Assembly (NCBI GenBank): GCA_011800805.1
Contig: MPNW01000004.1
Span: 8,786 to 72,785, forward strand
Direction of reading: 5' to 3'
DNA: 64,000 nt
DNA from: Hirudo medicinalis
Taxonomy: Eukaryota > Annelida > Clitellata > Hirudinida > Hirudinidae
Shown: positions 1 to 11,200 of the stretch, in pieces
How the letters are laid out: the number at the start of each line of letters is the position of its first letter
Position numbering within the stretch: the stretch's first letter is position 1
The notes under the pieces: model-generated
What the model was told of the DNA's origin: nothing
Database searches by the model: none
The model's input: only the letters and a program-made list of their open reading frames with translations
Translations under genes and position numbers: made by a program

Positions 1-1901
1 GTGGGGGCAATGTATCCATGGAGGTGGAACCCCTCGCAGTTCCCTAATGGCCTCCATGATCATAAATTGATGTTTTGAGGGTGATTAAGTAATTTCTGAA
101 AATGACAGCTATTAGCAGTGAAAAGCGGTGTAATAACTAATTGATTAATTTGCTAATAAGTATTAACTTAGCTAATATTAAGCGTTGCTGTCGATTTCCA
201 ATCGGGGTTTAAGTTGGTTCAGATGCTTAGGCTTGTGGTGCTAGAGAAATTCACTTTATTATTATTATTGTCGTTATTGTAATTATTATTAATAATTTTA
301 TTTTTATTTTTATTTTATTCATTCAACTCAACCGTAACGGCTGTTAAGTTAATGACGTCAGGTCTCAACAAGAATCATCAGGCAACCAAAATAACCATAA
401 TTTCAACTTAAGTCTAAAAAGTAAAGTTGAAAAAAAATTCTATCATTCTTGTTTAACTGAAATTTCAATGTCATCCTAGAATCTTTCTAAGTATGTGAGT
501 TGTTCCATTTAATACAATCTTCTGCACCTCACACTGACGGCTTTCCTGGTATCATCCTCAACTCTTGCCTGCAGTTTTCTTCAGTCGTTCCAAATGCCGC
601 CATGATAACTGATATTGTTTTGACTTCAACTTTCCACATTCTGCTGAGTTCAATTTGCAAATCTTTATATTTAGGAATTTTTTCATTTTATTATTATTAT
701 TATTATTATTGTAATTATTATTAAATAAATTAAGGCCACTCTGCCTTCCCCTAACGACTTCCCTGATCCCTGATGTTTTGAGGGTGATTAAGTAATTTCT
801 AAAAATGACAGCTAATGGCAATGAAAATCAATAAGTGTTAATTTGTTAGTAAGTATTAACTTATCTAATATTAAGTATTGCGTCGTTAGCTGGAGATTTC
901 CGTCGGTTTGTCTATAATGGATTTTTCTAAGCATTGGAATGTTAAATGTTTGTATTGTTTTAATGCTCTTCAACGGCTTCTGTTTTCTGCTTATTGCATG
1001 ATTCAGTTAGCCTGCTATCGATTCCATTTATGCTAAGTTTTTCTTCAAGCTTCTTCAATAAAAACTGAAATAAAAGAATTCTCCTGAAACCAGTCAGGTT
1101 CCGTATGCATTCCCGACTGAGATGACTTTGAGATGAGTCATCAAAGGACATCAAAGATCATCATCATACGTCATCACATTAATCATTCATTCAATTAATA
1201 ATTCACTCAATCCAAAGTCTCTAAAAATTGTGGTATCTCGTATCACCGGCTTCATTGATATAAAAACTTCACTCATTCTTTATTATTCTCCATCCATACT
1301 TATCGTATTGCAATATTGCCTGGGCGTCCAATTACCCGTCTCGTTAAAAATTACTACACAACATTCAAAAAATGATCACTACATAGCCTTTTCCATCTTA
1401 AACCTCTATTTTCAACACGGTTCTTTTGGCTATTAGCAACAAAATTCCTAATAATTACCAACTAAATATATTTCAAATATGCTTGTTTTTATATAAATAT
1501 TCTCAATATGAGCGCCTGCGCTTTTTTGGTGATTACTTTAAATGCGTATGTGACTTACATTCTTACAAATTATGTAATATCAATAACTTTCGTTCACATC
1601 CGCATTGTCAACAGAGGACTGGCTTATATGGTAATCTGCTAAGGGAAGTGCAATAAAGTAAAAAAGAATATCCTTACGAGTTTTTCGACAGAAAATAAAA
1701 ACGTTTCAAAACCGGTGCAAATAGAAAATTTATTTCCTGTTAGATGCTCAACTAATCGAATGCCATTTCATTAAAAGAGATTTGCAAGAGAGAAGCCATC
1801 TAATAATTATGGATTTAATAAACATTTACTAATTAACTTAAATAAAACACTTATAATTAATTTTGCGCATTAAAATTATATTTGATGCCATTTTTGCGAC
1901 A
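1..1901. other. Accessory DNA without a recognisable gene
   Basis: No exon that I can recognise lies here on either strand. The stretch holds a diverged direct duplication (listed separately), ATT-rich microsatellites around 257-325 and 687-725, and AT-rich unique sequence. The longest open frames are under about 90 codons, run through low-complexity sequence and show no family similarity. Confidence 0.6.
70..910 (+). repeat. Direct duplication of a ~140-bp segment, two copies
   Basis: A segment at about 70-205 recurs at about 769-910 in the same orientation. Both copies start with TGATGTTTTGAGGGTGATTA, continue through a shared 'aatgacagct' stretch and an 'aagtattaactta..ctaatattaag' stretch, and differ by scattered substitutions and small indels. 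An ATT-rich tract lies between them. It may be a diverged dispersed repeat or an old tandem duplication. No open frame is conserved between the copies. Confidence 0.8.
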
Positions 1902-2304
1902 TTAAAACCTTTTCTGAGACCTCTTGGTAACTGCATCTCCGATATTAGTTTCTGCAACAGAGTTATGAACAAATATATTTCAGTTTTTAAAGACAAACTT
2001 CAAATAATAGTTTACCTTCATACTCATATTCTTCTTCAGGGTTGTACTCATCATCAAATGGTGATGAGAAGAAGGATTACGAATAAATTCTTCATCCTAT
2101 CATATGGATCTAAATCAAAGTCATGTAAACCTGCCGTAAACAAGATGATAGTATTTTTTGGAGGTTAAAGTAGATAATATAAATTATAAGAAATTTAAAT
2201 AATAACGTACGATTTCCAAATTCTCCAGCAGGATCTTGAAGTTCTTGGCTTTGATAAATAAGACAAATGGTGATGAGAAGAAGGATTACGAATAAATTCT
2301 TCAT
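1902..2304 (-). CDS. Candidate small secreted acidic protein, three exons, interrupted by an internal duplication
   Basis: Exon 1 (2304-2211) starts with ATG and encodes a classic signal peptide (MKNLFVILLLITICLIYQ), followed by a short acidic mature start. It ends at a GTACGT donor. Exon 2 (2130-2016) follows a CAG acceptor and ends at a GTAAAC donor. Exon 3 (1951-1902) follows TTGCAG and ends in TAA. Splice phases 1/1 fit. Exon 2 contains a 46-bp piece ending in a copy of the exon 1 start region. With that piece present the frame closes soon after a repeated MKNLFVILLLITI. Without it the frame runs on through an acidic stretch rich in D, E and Y to a basic end (TKRSQKRF), about 70 residues in all. 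Signal peptide, three usable splice sites and matching phases support a gene. I recognise no family, and transcript evidence is lacking. Confidence 0.4.
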
Positions 2305-2308
2305 CCTG
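2055..2308. repeat. Short direct repeat: exon 1 start copied into exon 2 of the small secreted-protein candidate
   Basis: About 41 bp containing AATGGTGATGAGAAGAAGG appears at about 2055-2099 and again at about 2265-2307 in the same orientation, nearly identical. The right copy is the 5' end of exon 1 of the minus-strand candidate gene. The left copy sits inside its exon 2 and shifts the frame, because 46 bp is not a multiple of three. Confidence 0.85.
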
Positions 2309-3177
2309 AATCTCTCGCAAAGTATGGATATTTGCTGTTTTCAAACCTTCAACATTTGAAGATTCCATTAATGAGATGATGACTTTCATAATCAGATTGA
2401 AGCATTAAGATTCAATTAGTTGTAACGTGATAATTACGTGATAATGTTTGAGGAGGGCTTCCATATAATAGGACCATTTATCTCAGATTTTACAATTAAA
2501 AATGAGGAGTCGAATAATTACTTAAACGGAAATAAATTAATTCAATCTTTATCAAACAGATATGTCAATAATTAATGGCAAATTAATAATTTCTCTAAAA
2601 GGCATTTTTAATTATTCTCTCTTATTTGAGGATTTAACGTTATTTAAAAAATGCAATTCGGAAATAAAATAAAATAGAAATTACCAATTACAACTGCCAG
2701 CGAATTTACAACTATTCATGATTTATATAATGACAGAGACATGTGCCTCTGTCAATATCTAGATAACAACATCTTTCTTAATCTATTTACAGGCCCAGGC
2801 CTAATGATAAAATAATCATAATGATAATCATAATTTACGATTTGAAAACGATGGATTTTCTTTTAAAATGTCGCTCATTTCATATCTAAGTTAAGTTGAA
2901 CTTAATTAATCTCGGGTTATCCACTTGTCATTTTCTTGTGCAAGAGTTGGAAAGGTTCCATGTCTTCTGTTATTAGTTTTTTGGTGCAAATCTCTTTATT
3001 TTTAGTCACTTAAACTAATTCTACAACATTTTGTTGCTCATGAAAATGTTGAAAATCACAACAATCACTACAATCGAATAATATACCAGACTATTCAATC
3101 ATTGGTTAAATTATTCAACCATGTCTTAGAATTATTTTTTGAAATAAAATTAAAAAATGGAGCATTGAAAAGATTCA

Positions 3178-3287
3178 TTTCATCTCCTGTAGAAACTCAG
3201 GCGCGGCAGTCCTAAGGATGAAATTATCGAAGTTCTCCTTTGAGCATCCTTTCACAAAGCGTCTGCAGCAGACGTACAAATCCTGGA
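3178..3287 (-). CDS. Exon-like segment, probable terminal exon of an unknown gene
   Basis: On the minus strand a pyrimidine-rich TTTATTCCAG acceptor is followed by 36 open codons that begin DLYVCCRRFVKGCSK, end in FLQEMK and stop at TGA. The GC content is higher than that of the surrounding DNA and the amino-acid composition is protein-like, with three Cys. It could be the last exon of the gene that starts at 4777, but the phases of the two pieces do not match directly, so a middle exon would be needed. I recognise no family. Confidence 0.35.
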
Positions 3288-3463
3288 ATAAAGTATTTTC
3301 AATTGTAATTTATTTTTAAAACATTTAAAGTGTATTTTAAAGACAAGAATTAAACAGTTCACTACTTTTAAGTTTCTCATGTCTGAAAAGTTTTCACCAA
3401 AGCTTCGACCTGCAATTAATTCCAGATTCTAACATATCACGAAAGGTTCTGAATAAGATGCTG

Positions 3464-3465
<2 letters not shown>

Positions 3466-3508
<43 letters not shown>

Positions 3509-3526
3509 ATAATAATAATAATAATA
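3466..3526 (+). repeat. (CTA)n/(AAT)n trinucleotide microsatellite
   Basis: Perfect ACT/CTA triplets (about 14 units) pass into AAT triplets (about 6 units). The run ends at an undetermined base (n) at 3527, immediately before the 51-bp repeats. The unknown base marks a place where the assembly was uncertain. Confidence 0.95.
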
Positions 3527-3527
3527 N

Positions 3528-4465
3528 TGCCATGATTGTATAATGACACTTTCATGATCAAGACCCGGGGTCAGACAATGCCATGATTGTATAATGACAC
3601 TTTCATGATCAAGACCCGGGGTCAGACAATGCCATGATTGTATAATGACACTTTTATAACCCTTTCTTTTCAGATGTCGTCATTAATCTTAATTTTCCAT
3701 GCTGGCTCGCCATTTTGTCCAACCCGCCGTTGTCTTTATAAGCACGCTCGCTCGTTCGATTCTTCCTTTTAAATGTAGCTCCTAGAAGATTTTTTAATAA
3801 ATCGAGGGCCTAGAGCAGTTAAAAGAAAGTTTTGAGTTATTTATTTAGAAGATGCGTAATTATTGCGAAAGCGTTATGGCGCAATGATTTATTTCGTTGC
3901 AACGGCGTTATTTATTTATTTAAATAATTGCTGGTTTTTTATAACCCTAACCCTAACCCTGCACAACCCTAACCCTATCCCTAACAAAACACTTACAAAA
4001 CCAAATACTGAATAATCTTAATAAAAGAATTATTCTTACAAAATAAAACACCGAATAAATCACCCTTACAAAACCAAAACATGGAATAAATTCATGAAAA
4101 TTACGAAACACTGGATAATGTCAGATTAATGGCGTAAATTACTCTTACAAAAACAAAACACTGAATAATTTTATGAAAATAATTATTCTTATAAAACGAA
4201 ACAAATAACGAAGGTGTTCACGATAAAGAGATGGTAATGAAAATTGATGAGTGATAAAGTTTTATAATAACAATATTATGGTGACTATAAGATGCAAGTG
4301 ATGAAATATCAGTATACAATCATGGCATTGTCTGACCCCGGGTATGGACTCTGGAAGTATCAGTATACAGTCATGGCATTGTCTGACCCCGGGTCTTGAT
4401 TATGAAAGTATCAATATACAATCATGGCATTGTCTGACCACGGGTCTTGATCATGGGTAGATGGC
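3528..4465. mobile_element. Foldback-like element: inverted arrays of a 51-bp tandem repeat
   Basis: The left arm has a 51-bp unit starting at 3528, 3579 and 3630 (last copy partial), beginning TGCCATGATTGTATAATGAC and containing GACCCGGGGTCAGACAA. The right arm has the reverse complement of the same unit with its core CATGGCATTGTCTGACC at 4321, 4372 and 4423, again exactly 51 bp apart. The ~650 bp between the arms is AT-rich, holds telomere-like repeats and has no open frame. Tandem repeats arranged as terminal inverted repeats are the hallmark of foldback (FB/Galileo-type) DNA transposons. No transposase is present, so this would be a non-autonomous copy. A local inverted duplication is the alternative. 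Confidence 0.7.
3940..3987 (+). repeat. Interstitial telomere-like CCCTAA repeats
   Basis: Seven perfect or near-perfect CCCTAA units in two short clusters, separated by 'ccctgcaca' and with one variant unit (CCCTATCC). CCCTAA/TTAGGG is the ancestral metazoan telomere repeat. The tract sits inside the foldback-like structure. Confidence 0.85.
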
Positions 4466-4550
4466 TGGCCGGATGGGTGGGTGGCTGGCTGGCTGGATGG
4501 TTGGATGGCTGGCTGGATGGGTGGATGGCTGGCCATACATCCATCCAAAT
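4455..4550 (+). repeat. GGCTGGATGG-type minisatellite
   Basis: Degenerate 4-8-bp units of GGCTGGCT/GGATGGGT/GGATGGCT extend for about 95 bp directly beside the right arm of the foldback-like element. Open frames on both strands here (repeated GWLDGWMA or PSIQPAIQ peptides) are artefacts of the repeat. Confidence 0.9.
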
Positions 4551-4670
4551 CAATACAAAGCCATCCGTACAAATGCCAGTTTAGGTCACAGTATTGCAAA
4601 TATGGATTGACAACGTCAAATATGTCTTGTTCTTATCAAATGTATTTTGTTGTTTCTGGTAACTCCTTAC

Positions 4671-4777
4671 AGCAGAAATAAATGTTCAACAATAGCTCCA
4701 TTGTCAATAAAACGTGCAAACTCCAGAAGCTGTGATTTACCGCTAACATCGGTGCCAGACTGGGTCCCTGGCGACAT
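4671..4777 (-). CDS. Candidate first exon of an unknown gene, divergent from CHID1
   Basis: Minus-strand ATG at 4777 opens 35 codons plus two bases ending at a GTAAGG donor. The peptide begins [20 protein letters not shown] and continues with a hydrophobic end (IVEHLFLL). It lies about 500 bp upstream of the CHID1 start on the other strand, as expected for a divergent promoter. I recognise no family. The exon at 3178-3287 may belong to the same gene. The foldback-like element would then sit in its intron. Confidence 0.35.
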
Positions 4778-5281
4778 TTTTATATCTTTACTGATTAGAC
4801 CAATAAACAATCATTGAGTAATAAAAGTGAAACACGAAGACAAACCGTAAAGTGAACAAATTTCATATTTCAGAGGTTAAATATAAATTTTACATTTTAT
4901 GTCTTAAAAAGTGAGTGTGCAATTTCATTCCACTTTTTACAATTTGTTCGAAAGTTTGATCGTTGGTGTGTTTTATATGTGTGTGCATAAGCTGCATGCG
5001 GCTGGACAATATTTTTAGCGAACGCATTTTGAAGGTAAACATTTCTATATAGTTTATTGTGTGCATATTTTTATTTGCAATTGACAACTTTTGTCGGATT
5101 CATTGATTACGTGGCATATAAAGCTTAACTTAAATTGTTTAGGCTGAAAAAAGTTTTACATTACAGACGTTTTCCTAAAGAAGCTACGGTAATTTCGAGG
5201 ATAAAGTTGGAGATAAACTTAATTATAACTGGTAAAACAAGGGAGTGCTTTAGCTACTAATTTTCAGATACCTTGCTGGAA

Positions 5282-8200
5282 ATGAAAGTCCCGAAGGCAA
5301 CAGTTTCTCTAGTCACTTTTGTCCTTCTTACTTTTTCTCAATCAGAAGCCACTCTGAGCAAATCAGATAAGAAAAAGATATCCAAAATTCCAAAAGTAGC
5401 AACATTAATAATTTCTAACATTTTTTATCTATTTTAAGAGAATTTCCATAAATACCATTTATTGTAAATAAGGGAATAGCAATGCAAAGCCAATATTTAG
5501 ATGAAAGTTATGATCGGACCATTTTTAAGAATCCCTGATGCATAAGGTTATGGCGCTACATAAATGGATGTATTATTATCAGTTGCCACGAAATATTAAC
5601 TCAAACACTTATGTCAGCATTAAATATTAAATGTCAGAAATGTGCTATTTTTCAACTATTTGAAAGAAAACTTGTTTGTTTTCATTATTAACATCAGCAG
5701 GCAGAACCATCACTGGACAATGTCTACATTAGAGGCTTAGTGTCAGAGTTAGTCAAGGCTTCAGACATTGTTAAAGAACACAGTTCATATTGTGATGTTG
5801 AGAGAGAAGTCAAAAAGTTTGATGGCATGACTTTGGGCTATGTAACCCCAGTAAATATGTATTCTTTATTTACTATATTTACAAGTTTTAGGACATCTTA
5901 TGAATGACTGGCAACACATGTTGTTGGAAATGTTTTCTTGCAGAAAATTTATTGCTTTCTTGCTGGTTTACAAAAATGATTAAATTACCATCATTTTCAT
6001 TAGGATATGTATAGCACAGAAGCTGCTTATTGCAAAAAAGATAGGATAGAAATATATGTCTTAAAGTGATTTATAATTTATAATTTTTTTATTGCGTTTA
6101 GTGGAATAGCCATGGGTATGATGTGGCCAAGCTGTTCTCACACAAGTTTTCTTTCATCTCACCTGTTTGGTTTCAAATGCAAAGGAGAGGTGTTGGGTTG
6201 TATGAGATCAAAGGAAAACAAGATATTGATTCAAGTATATGTAATGTAGACATACTTTTATGCAATGTAGTGATATCTTAATTCCTGTATATAGTATGGA
6301 ACATGTGCATAAAATAGCCGCATAAACAATCGCTGTGTTTCACGGATTTTGTCACTTAACAAAATCAATTTATATCAATAAATCTTATATCAATAAATAA
6401 TAGCCATATAAACAATTGCTGCATTTCATAGATTTTGTTACTTAACAACATCAATAAATTTTAAACAAATTATGACAGCTTGGATGAGTGAAGTGTCAAA
6501 ATCTGGAAATGCATTGATAGGTAAGTTAATTGTGTGGCTTAATTTTTCATTGTCATAAAAATTTTGGAATGTTTGATTTTTAGATAGATTAACTCATCTC
6601 AAAATTAAATAACATCAAACAACTCTCAGTGCCTAGGATTCTCTTTGGTGAATGGCATCTGTCAGACTTTCAGCAGCTTTTCTCAGCAGAGAAGGAAATT
6701 GAAGCTTGTGTAGAGTCCTTGGTAGATCTTATTTTGGTATGTTCCATCATTACAATTTTGGTTATTATATGTTGCTTATTTATAGACCATTACTCATGAT
6801 GTTGCTGTTGAGTAAAAGCTATTTTTGTCTTCACATTGACTGACTTATCAGACCATTCTGCTTTAATGACATTTGTTAGTAATGACTAAAATTTTAATAC
6901 CCATTATCTGACAGTCAAATCCATTGCAATGACATGCATCTTAAAAATTGATTGATTTTAAGAAACTTATATTAGCAATGACTCGTAAATTAGTGTTAAT
7001 GCTTTAGAAGTATATCATTGAATCTAGAGCTAATAAAAGCTTTAGTTAGAAATCAGTCAAATGATCATTCTTGATTCATTTCATATGTCATTCGACTCCT
7101 TGGTTGAATATTTTCACAGAAAAAGAAATTTGATGGAGTGGTCATTGAAATATGGTCCCAACTAATCATTAGGTTCAAAGAGTGGGTTTCTTCTAATGCT
7201 ATTAATAGTGTCAGTGATGGTAGCAATATTTTTCACTGCTAAATAATATCTGTAATAAGTCAGTTAACTGCAACTTATTTGAAAATTAACGCTTCTGATG
7301 CCAGTTGCATTTAGCAATATTTAGTCCTAATCATCTTGTTGTGCAATTGTTGTAAATAAAATTGCCATCATTGGCAATCTCAGCAGATAATCCTGTCCAT
7401 GATCAGTATTGTAAATCGTTGAACAAGCACTAGAAATATTTGTCTATGTAAATAACAACAACTTTATGCATCATTTAAAACTATTAAGGCTTTGTTACAA
7501 CTACCTCACGAAGTATCATCTTCACTTCTCAAAATGCTTCAGATGCCTCAAAACGAAGAATCTTGTTCCACAATGTAATTGAGTCTTTAGCTTCAAGTGT
7601 TCTACACTGGATCCCCATTCATAATAAATGTAACTTAAAAATTGCCCTAATATTTGTCAAGATATTAATCACAACTTTTTAAGATTACTTGAAATTGATC
7701 CTCCCTGTATATTCCCACAACAAATACAGTGTTCCAAGAAACCACTTGATATAACTAGCTTTCATCCACAATGCATAAACTGTGGATCTAATTTTTTAAA
7801 AATTTAGTATACTTATAATTTTCTATTGATCCTTGCTAAAATGTGAAGGTGTTTGCTCAGTTTGAACTTGAAAAATATGCATAAATGCATTTTATGACTG
7901 TCCAGAAACACTATGACATCCATATATCCTTGTACTTAAACATATATATAAAAATTAATTTACATGAAAAATTTGAACTTCTGATATGAAATTAAGACAA
8001 TATATGACAATGTTCATGTGCATAATATCCTTTTTAATGTTATAAAAATTGTCATTACAATTTCATGGAGGTAAAGCATTGCCAGAGAGTAACATTGATC
8101 AGAAGAAGACATTTAGGAAAGGTAATTTCTGGAATAAATGAAAATGCTAAAGTGCTCAGTAGGCAACAAGATGTGTTACAGTGTATTTATTTATTTATTT

Positions 8201-11200
8201 GATTAAAGTCGGTTGCATAATTAAGATTATTTGGACTTTATTAGTGTTACAGTGCGTGCGCAAAGGTTATACATATCACTTAATTTTAAGAGTTATACTA
8301 CCTAAAATATTGAACCAATCAAAGCCAAGTTTGGAATTAATATATAAATTATGATGAGCTGAATTTTGTTTTGCTTGAACAAAAGATGCTAGCATATTCA
8401 TCAAAGCTTCCTATTGTAACTCTGGCAACAAAACATTATTTAATTTTGTAATTAACTCATATCTTTCTAAATACAGCTCATATGGTAGATAATTAAGTTT
8501 ACAGCACTTCACAATATCTCACAAAATCTCTCAAGATATTCAATATCCAATATTCCTATTCAGCAAATAATCATGCAAGTAATCGTTACACAACAACTGG
8601 CAACAGGAATTGCATAATCAACTATTTACAGGCAATACCACCCACTCGTTAACTGAATATTTGCTGAACAAATTCAACATTAAATATAATATTTATAGTA
8701 TATATTATAAATTCAATAATAAATAACATAAATTAAGCCCCATCATTTATAACACTATTTAGAGCATTGTGAAAGGTTACACATACTTTACAATCTCCAA
8801 TATTATATATGCATTAGCAAATTTTTACATTGCTTTACATTTGTATGAAAGAACAGCATTGTAATACCTGCACTGAAAAACTATGAAGATAGTTATTTTA
8901 GTTTAGTGTTAAGGTATGTTTGTAACCTTTTTATGATCACTGGATGATTTATTTGAAAGCTTGTTGAGATTACATAATAAGGAATTATCATGGAAATTAA
9001 AAAAAAACATTTCAATCCATCAACAGAAATACCTGGTAAGTAAATCCTCAACAGGTATATATTCAAGAAATCAACTTAAAAATGAATTAAAGTTCAGTTT
9101 CTGTTAGAGCATTGAATTACTTGAATTTAAGAAATCTTTTTAGATATTGAAAGATCACATAATGAAAAGGCAAGGCTGCAGGAGAGGAATGGGCATAATC
9201 CATGCTCACTGACAGGGGTTATGGGAACCTCATAAATTTTTTTAAGTTGCAAAACATTTAACATTTAACAAAACATGATTTTGTTGGAATAAGGTTGGAA
9301 AAGCAGACATTATTCAGTCAAAATCTTGAATGAAAAACAGGCTTCAACTGATTTCATACATGTTATCAAAGAAGTTGTGGTTGCAAATGAAAATGTGAGA
9401 AACTCATTTTCCAACAACGTAGCACACCAACTCCTGTATCCATCTTGTTGAATTATTCTATCCAGAACAGAAAATTGATAGTTGCCTGCCTCTTGACCTG
9501 CATCTAATACAAAATGTTATAGAAGACAATTTTATAAGGGTTTGAAGGGGCTATTGAATCATATTGGAAAGAATTTAAGCAAAACTGAATTCATTAGACA
9601 TAAGATTTTTTTCAACTGAAAGAGAGAAAGGAGAGCATAATTTCTTATTAAACAGATTTTAAAATTTTTGGATAAATTATTGTATATTTTTCAATTGTTT
9701 TCTTTAGGGTGTCATATTAAAAAATTAACATGTGAACACAATTGTACCGAACTCCCCTAAATATTTGTATTTATATTTAAAATAACATACTAGGAAATTA
9801 TAACATTTTAGTTCATATTTAACAAGTTCTCAAAACGAAATAGGGGTGTCATTTGGTTTCTGAGTGCCCTGTACATGGAGTCATCCCAATCCTTCAGCAT
9901 TACAATGTCCCAGATGAGATTTGATTATTGTTTTTACAAATTCTCTTCACATGCATTTAGAAAAGGCTGCCAATACATCTTAGAGCCTCACAGTGCTTTA
10001 TTTAAGATCTCAGATTCATTATTACAGAGGCAACTTTTGGTTACCTCCTTGATGCTTATAAATATAGATATATAAATTACATTATAAATGTTGAGTTGCA
10101 AGTTGTACAAGCATAATGTATCTAGTGGTTATGTATTTAATTTAAAGCCATATTTTAGAAGTTTAAACATGTTAGCTATAATATATGATTCAAGGCAAAG
10201 TGCAGCTACTAAATTAATTTAATCATAACTATTTATTATTACCAAAAGGCAGGCACTTCATTTCATAGGCCATTTGAGCCACTCTTTGAAAGAATTTGAG
10301 AAATCTCTCATCCTCGTATTACCACCACCATTAATTAGGGGGTATGTGATGATTTTTATGGAATGCATGATTGAGATCACTAAGAATTTTTAATGTTATG
10401 TGTGGGGCTTGTTGGTAGGTATGTCACCAAAGATGCTGTTATTTCATTGTAATTACATCATGACAACGTTTTGTAGGGGTGTAAAGAGCAATCTTGTGAC
10501 GAGAGCAGACTTTGAGAAAGTAGCCCCACTGGTCCATGCCATCAGCCTCATGACTTACGACTTCTCTGAACCTAATAGGTTGAGCTAAGGAATTTCTGGC
10601 ATCATATTTGACTCTGGCTATTTAATCAAGAATTATAATAAGCAAAAGGAATGTATACATAGTTATATGCGTATGATGTACATGTACATGTATTCATTAG
10701 TAACTTTGTTACATCTAATAGCCAAAGGTCTTTTTAGTTTATGTAATAGTTCTTTATAAATGGTCCAGAATCCCTTGAGATCTATTAGATGTTTATAGTA
10801 AATATTTCTACATCTATTGCATTTTAGTAACTAAGAAAGTTATCATTGAAGACTTATAGGATGTCCTAACAATCATTAAGTTTGTTTCATAAGATGTCAT
10901 AATAATATCAATGTTGATTGATTATTGCATTGATATTGTGCAGGTTGGCCGAATGGGTTACATTCCTGCATACAGCGGTAATGGCAACAGTCGTAATGTG
11001 TCGTGTTCGAAACCCAGCCTGCACTGCCGCAAGCGCCCTTGGGAAGGAGCGCTATATAAATGGTTAACAAGAAGCGCCTCTGACGCTTTGCATATGGCGC
11101 CATATAAATGAAGTACATTTACATTTACATTAGAAATCATTTTTAATTCATGGTGTTGTTAATGACTATGTGTATGTTAATTTATACCTATCCTAAATGC

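Noticed and set aside
4411..4681. Open frames on both strands with repeated PSIQPAIQ or GWLDGWMA peptides
   Set aside because: They are translations of the GGCTGGAT minisatellite and not genes.
10980..11030. Functional tRNA gene suggested by the B box
   Set aside because: No acceptor stem or anticodon arm can be folded; the body and tail are those of a SINE.
10897..11140. Overlapping short ORFs on both strands
   Set aside because: They lie wholly inside SINE copy 1 and reflect its higher GC content.
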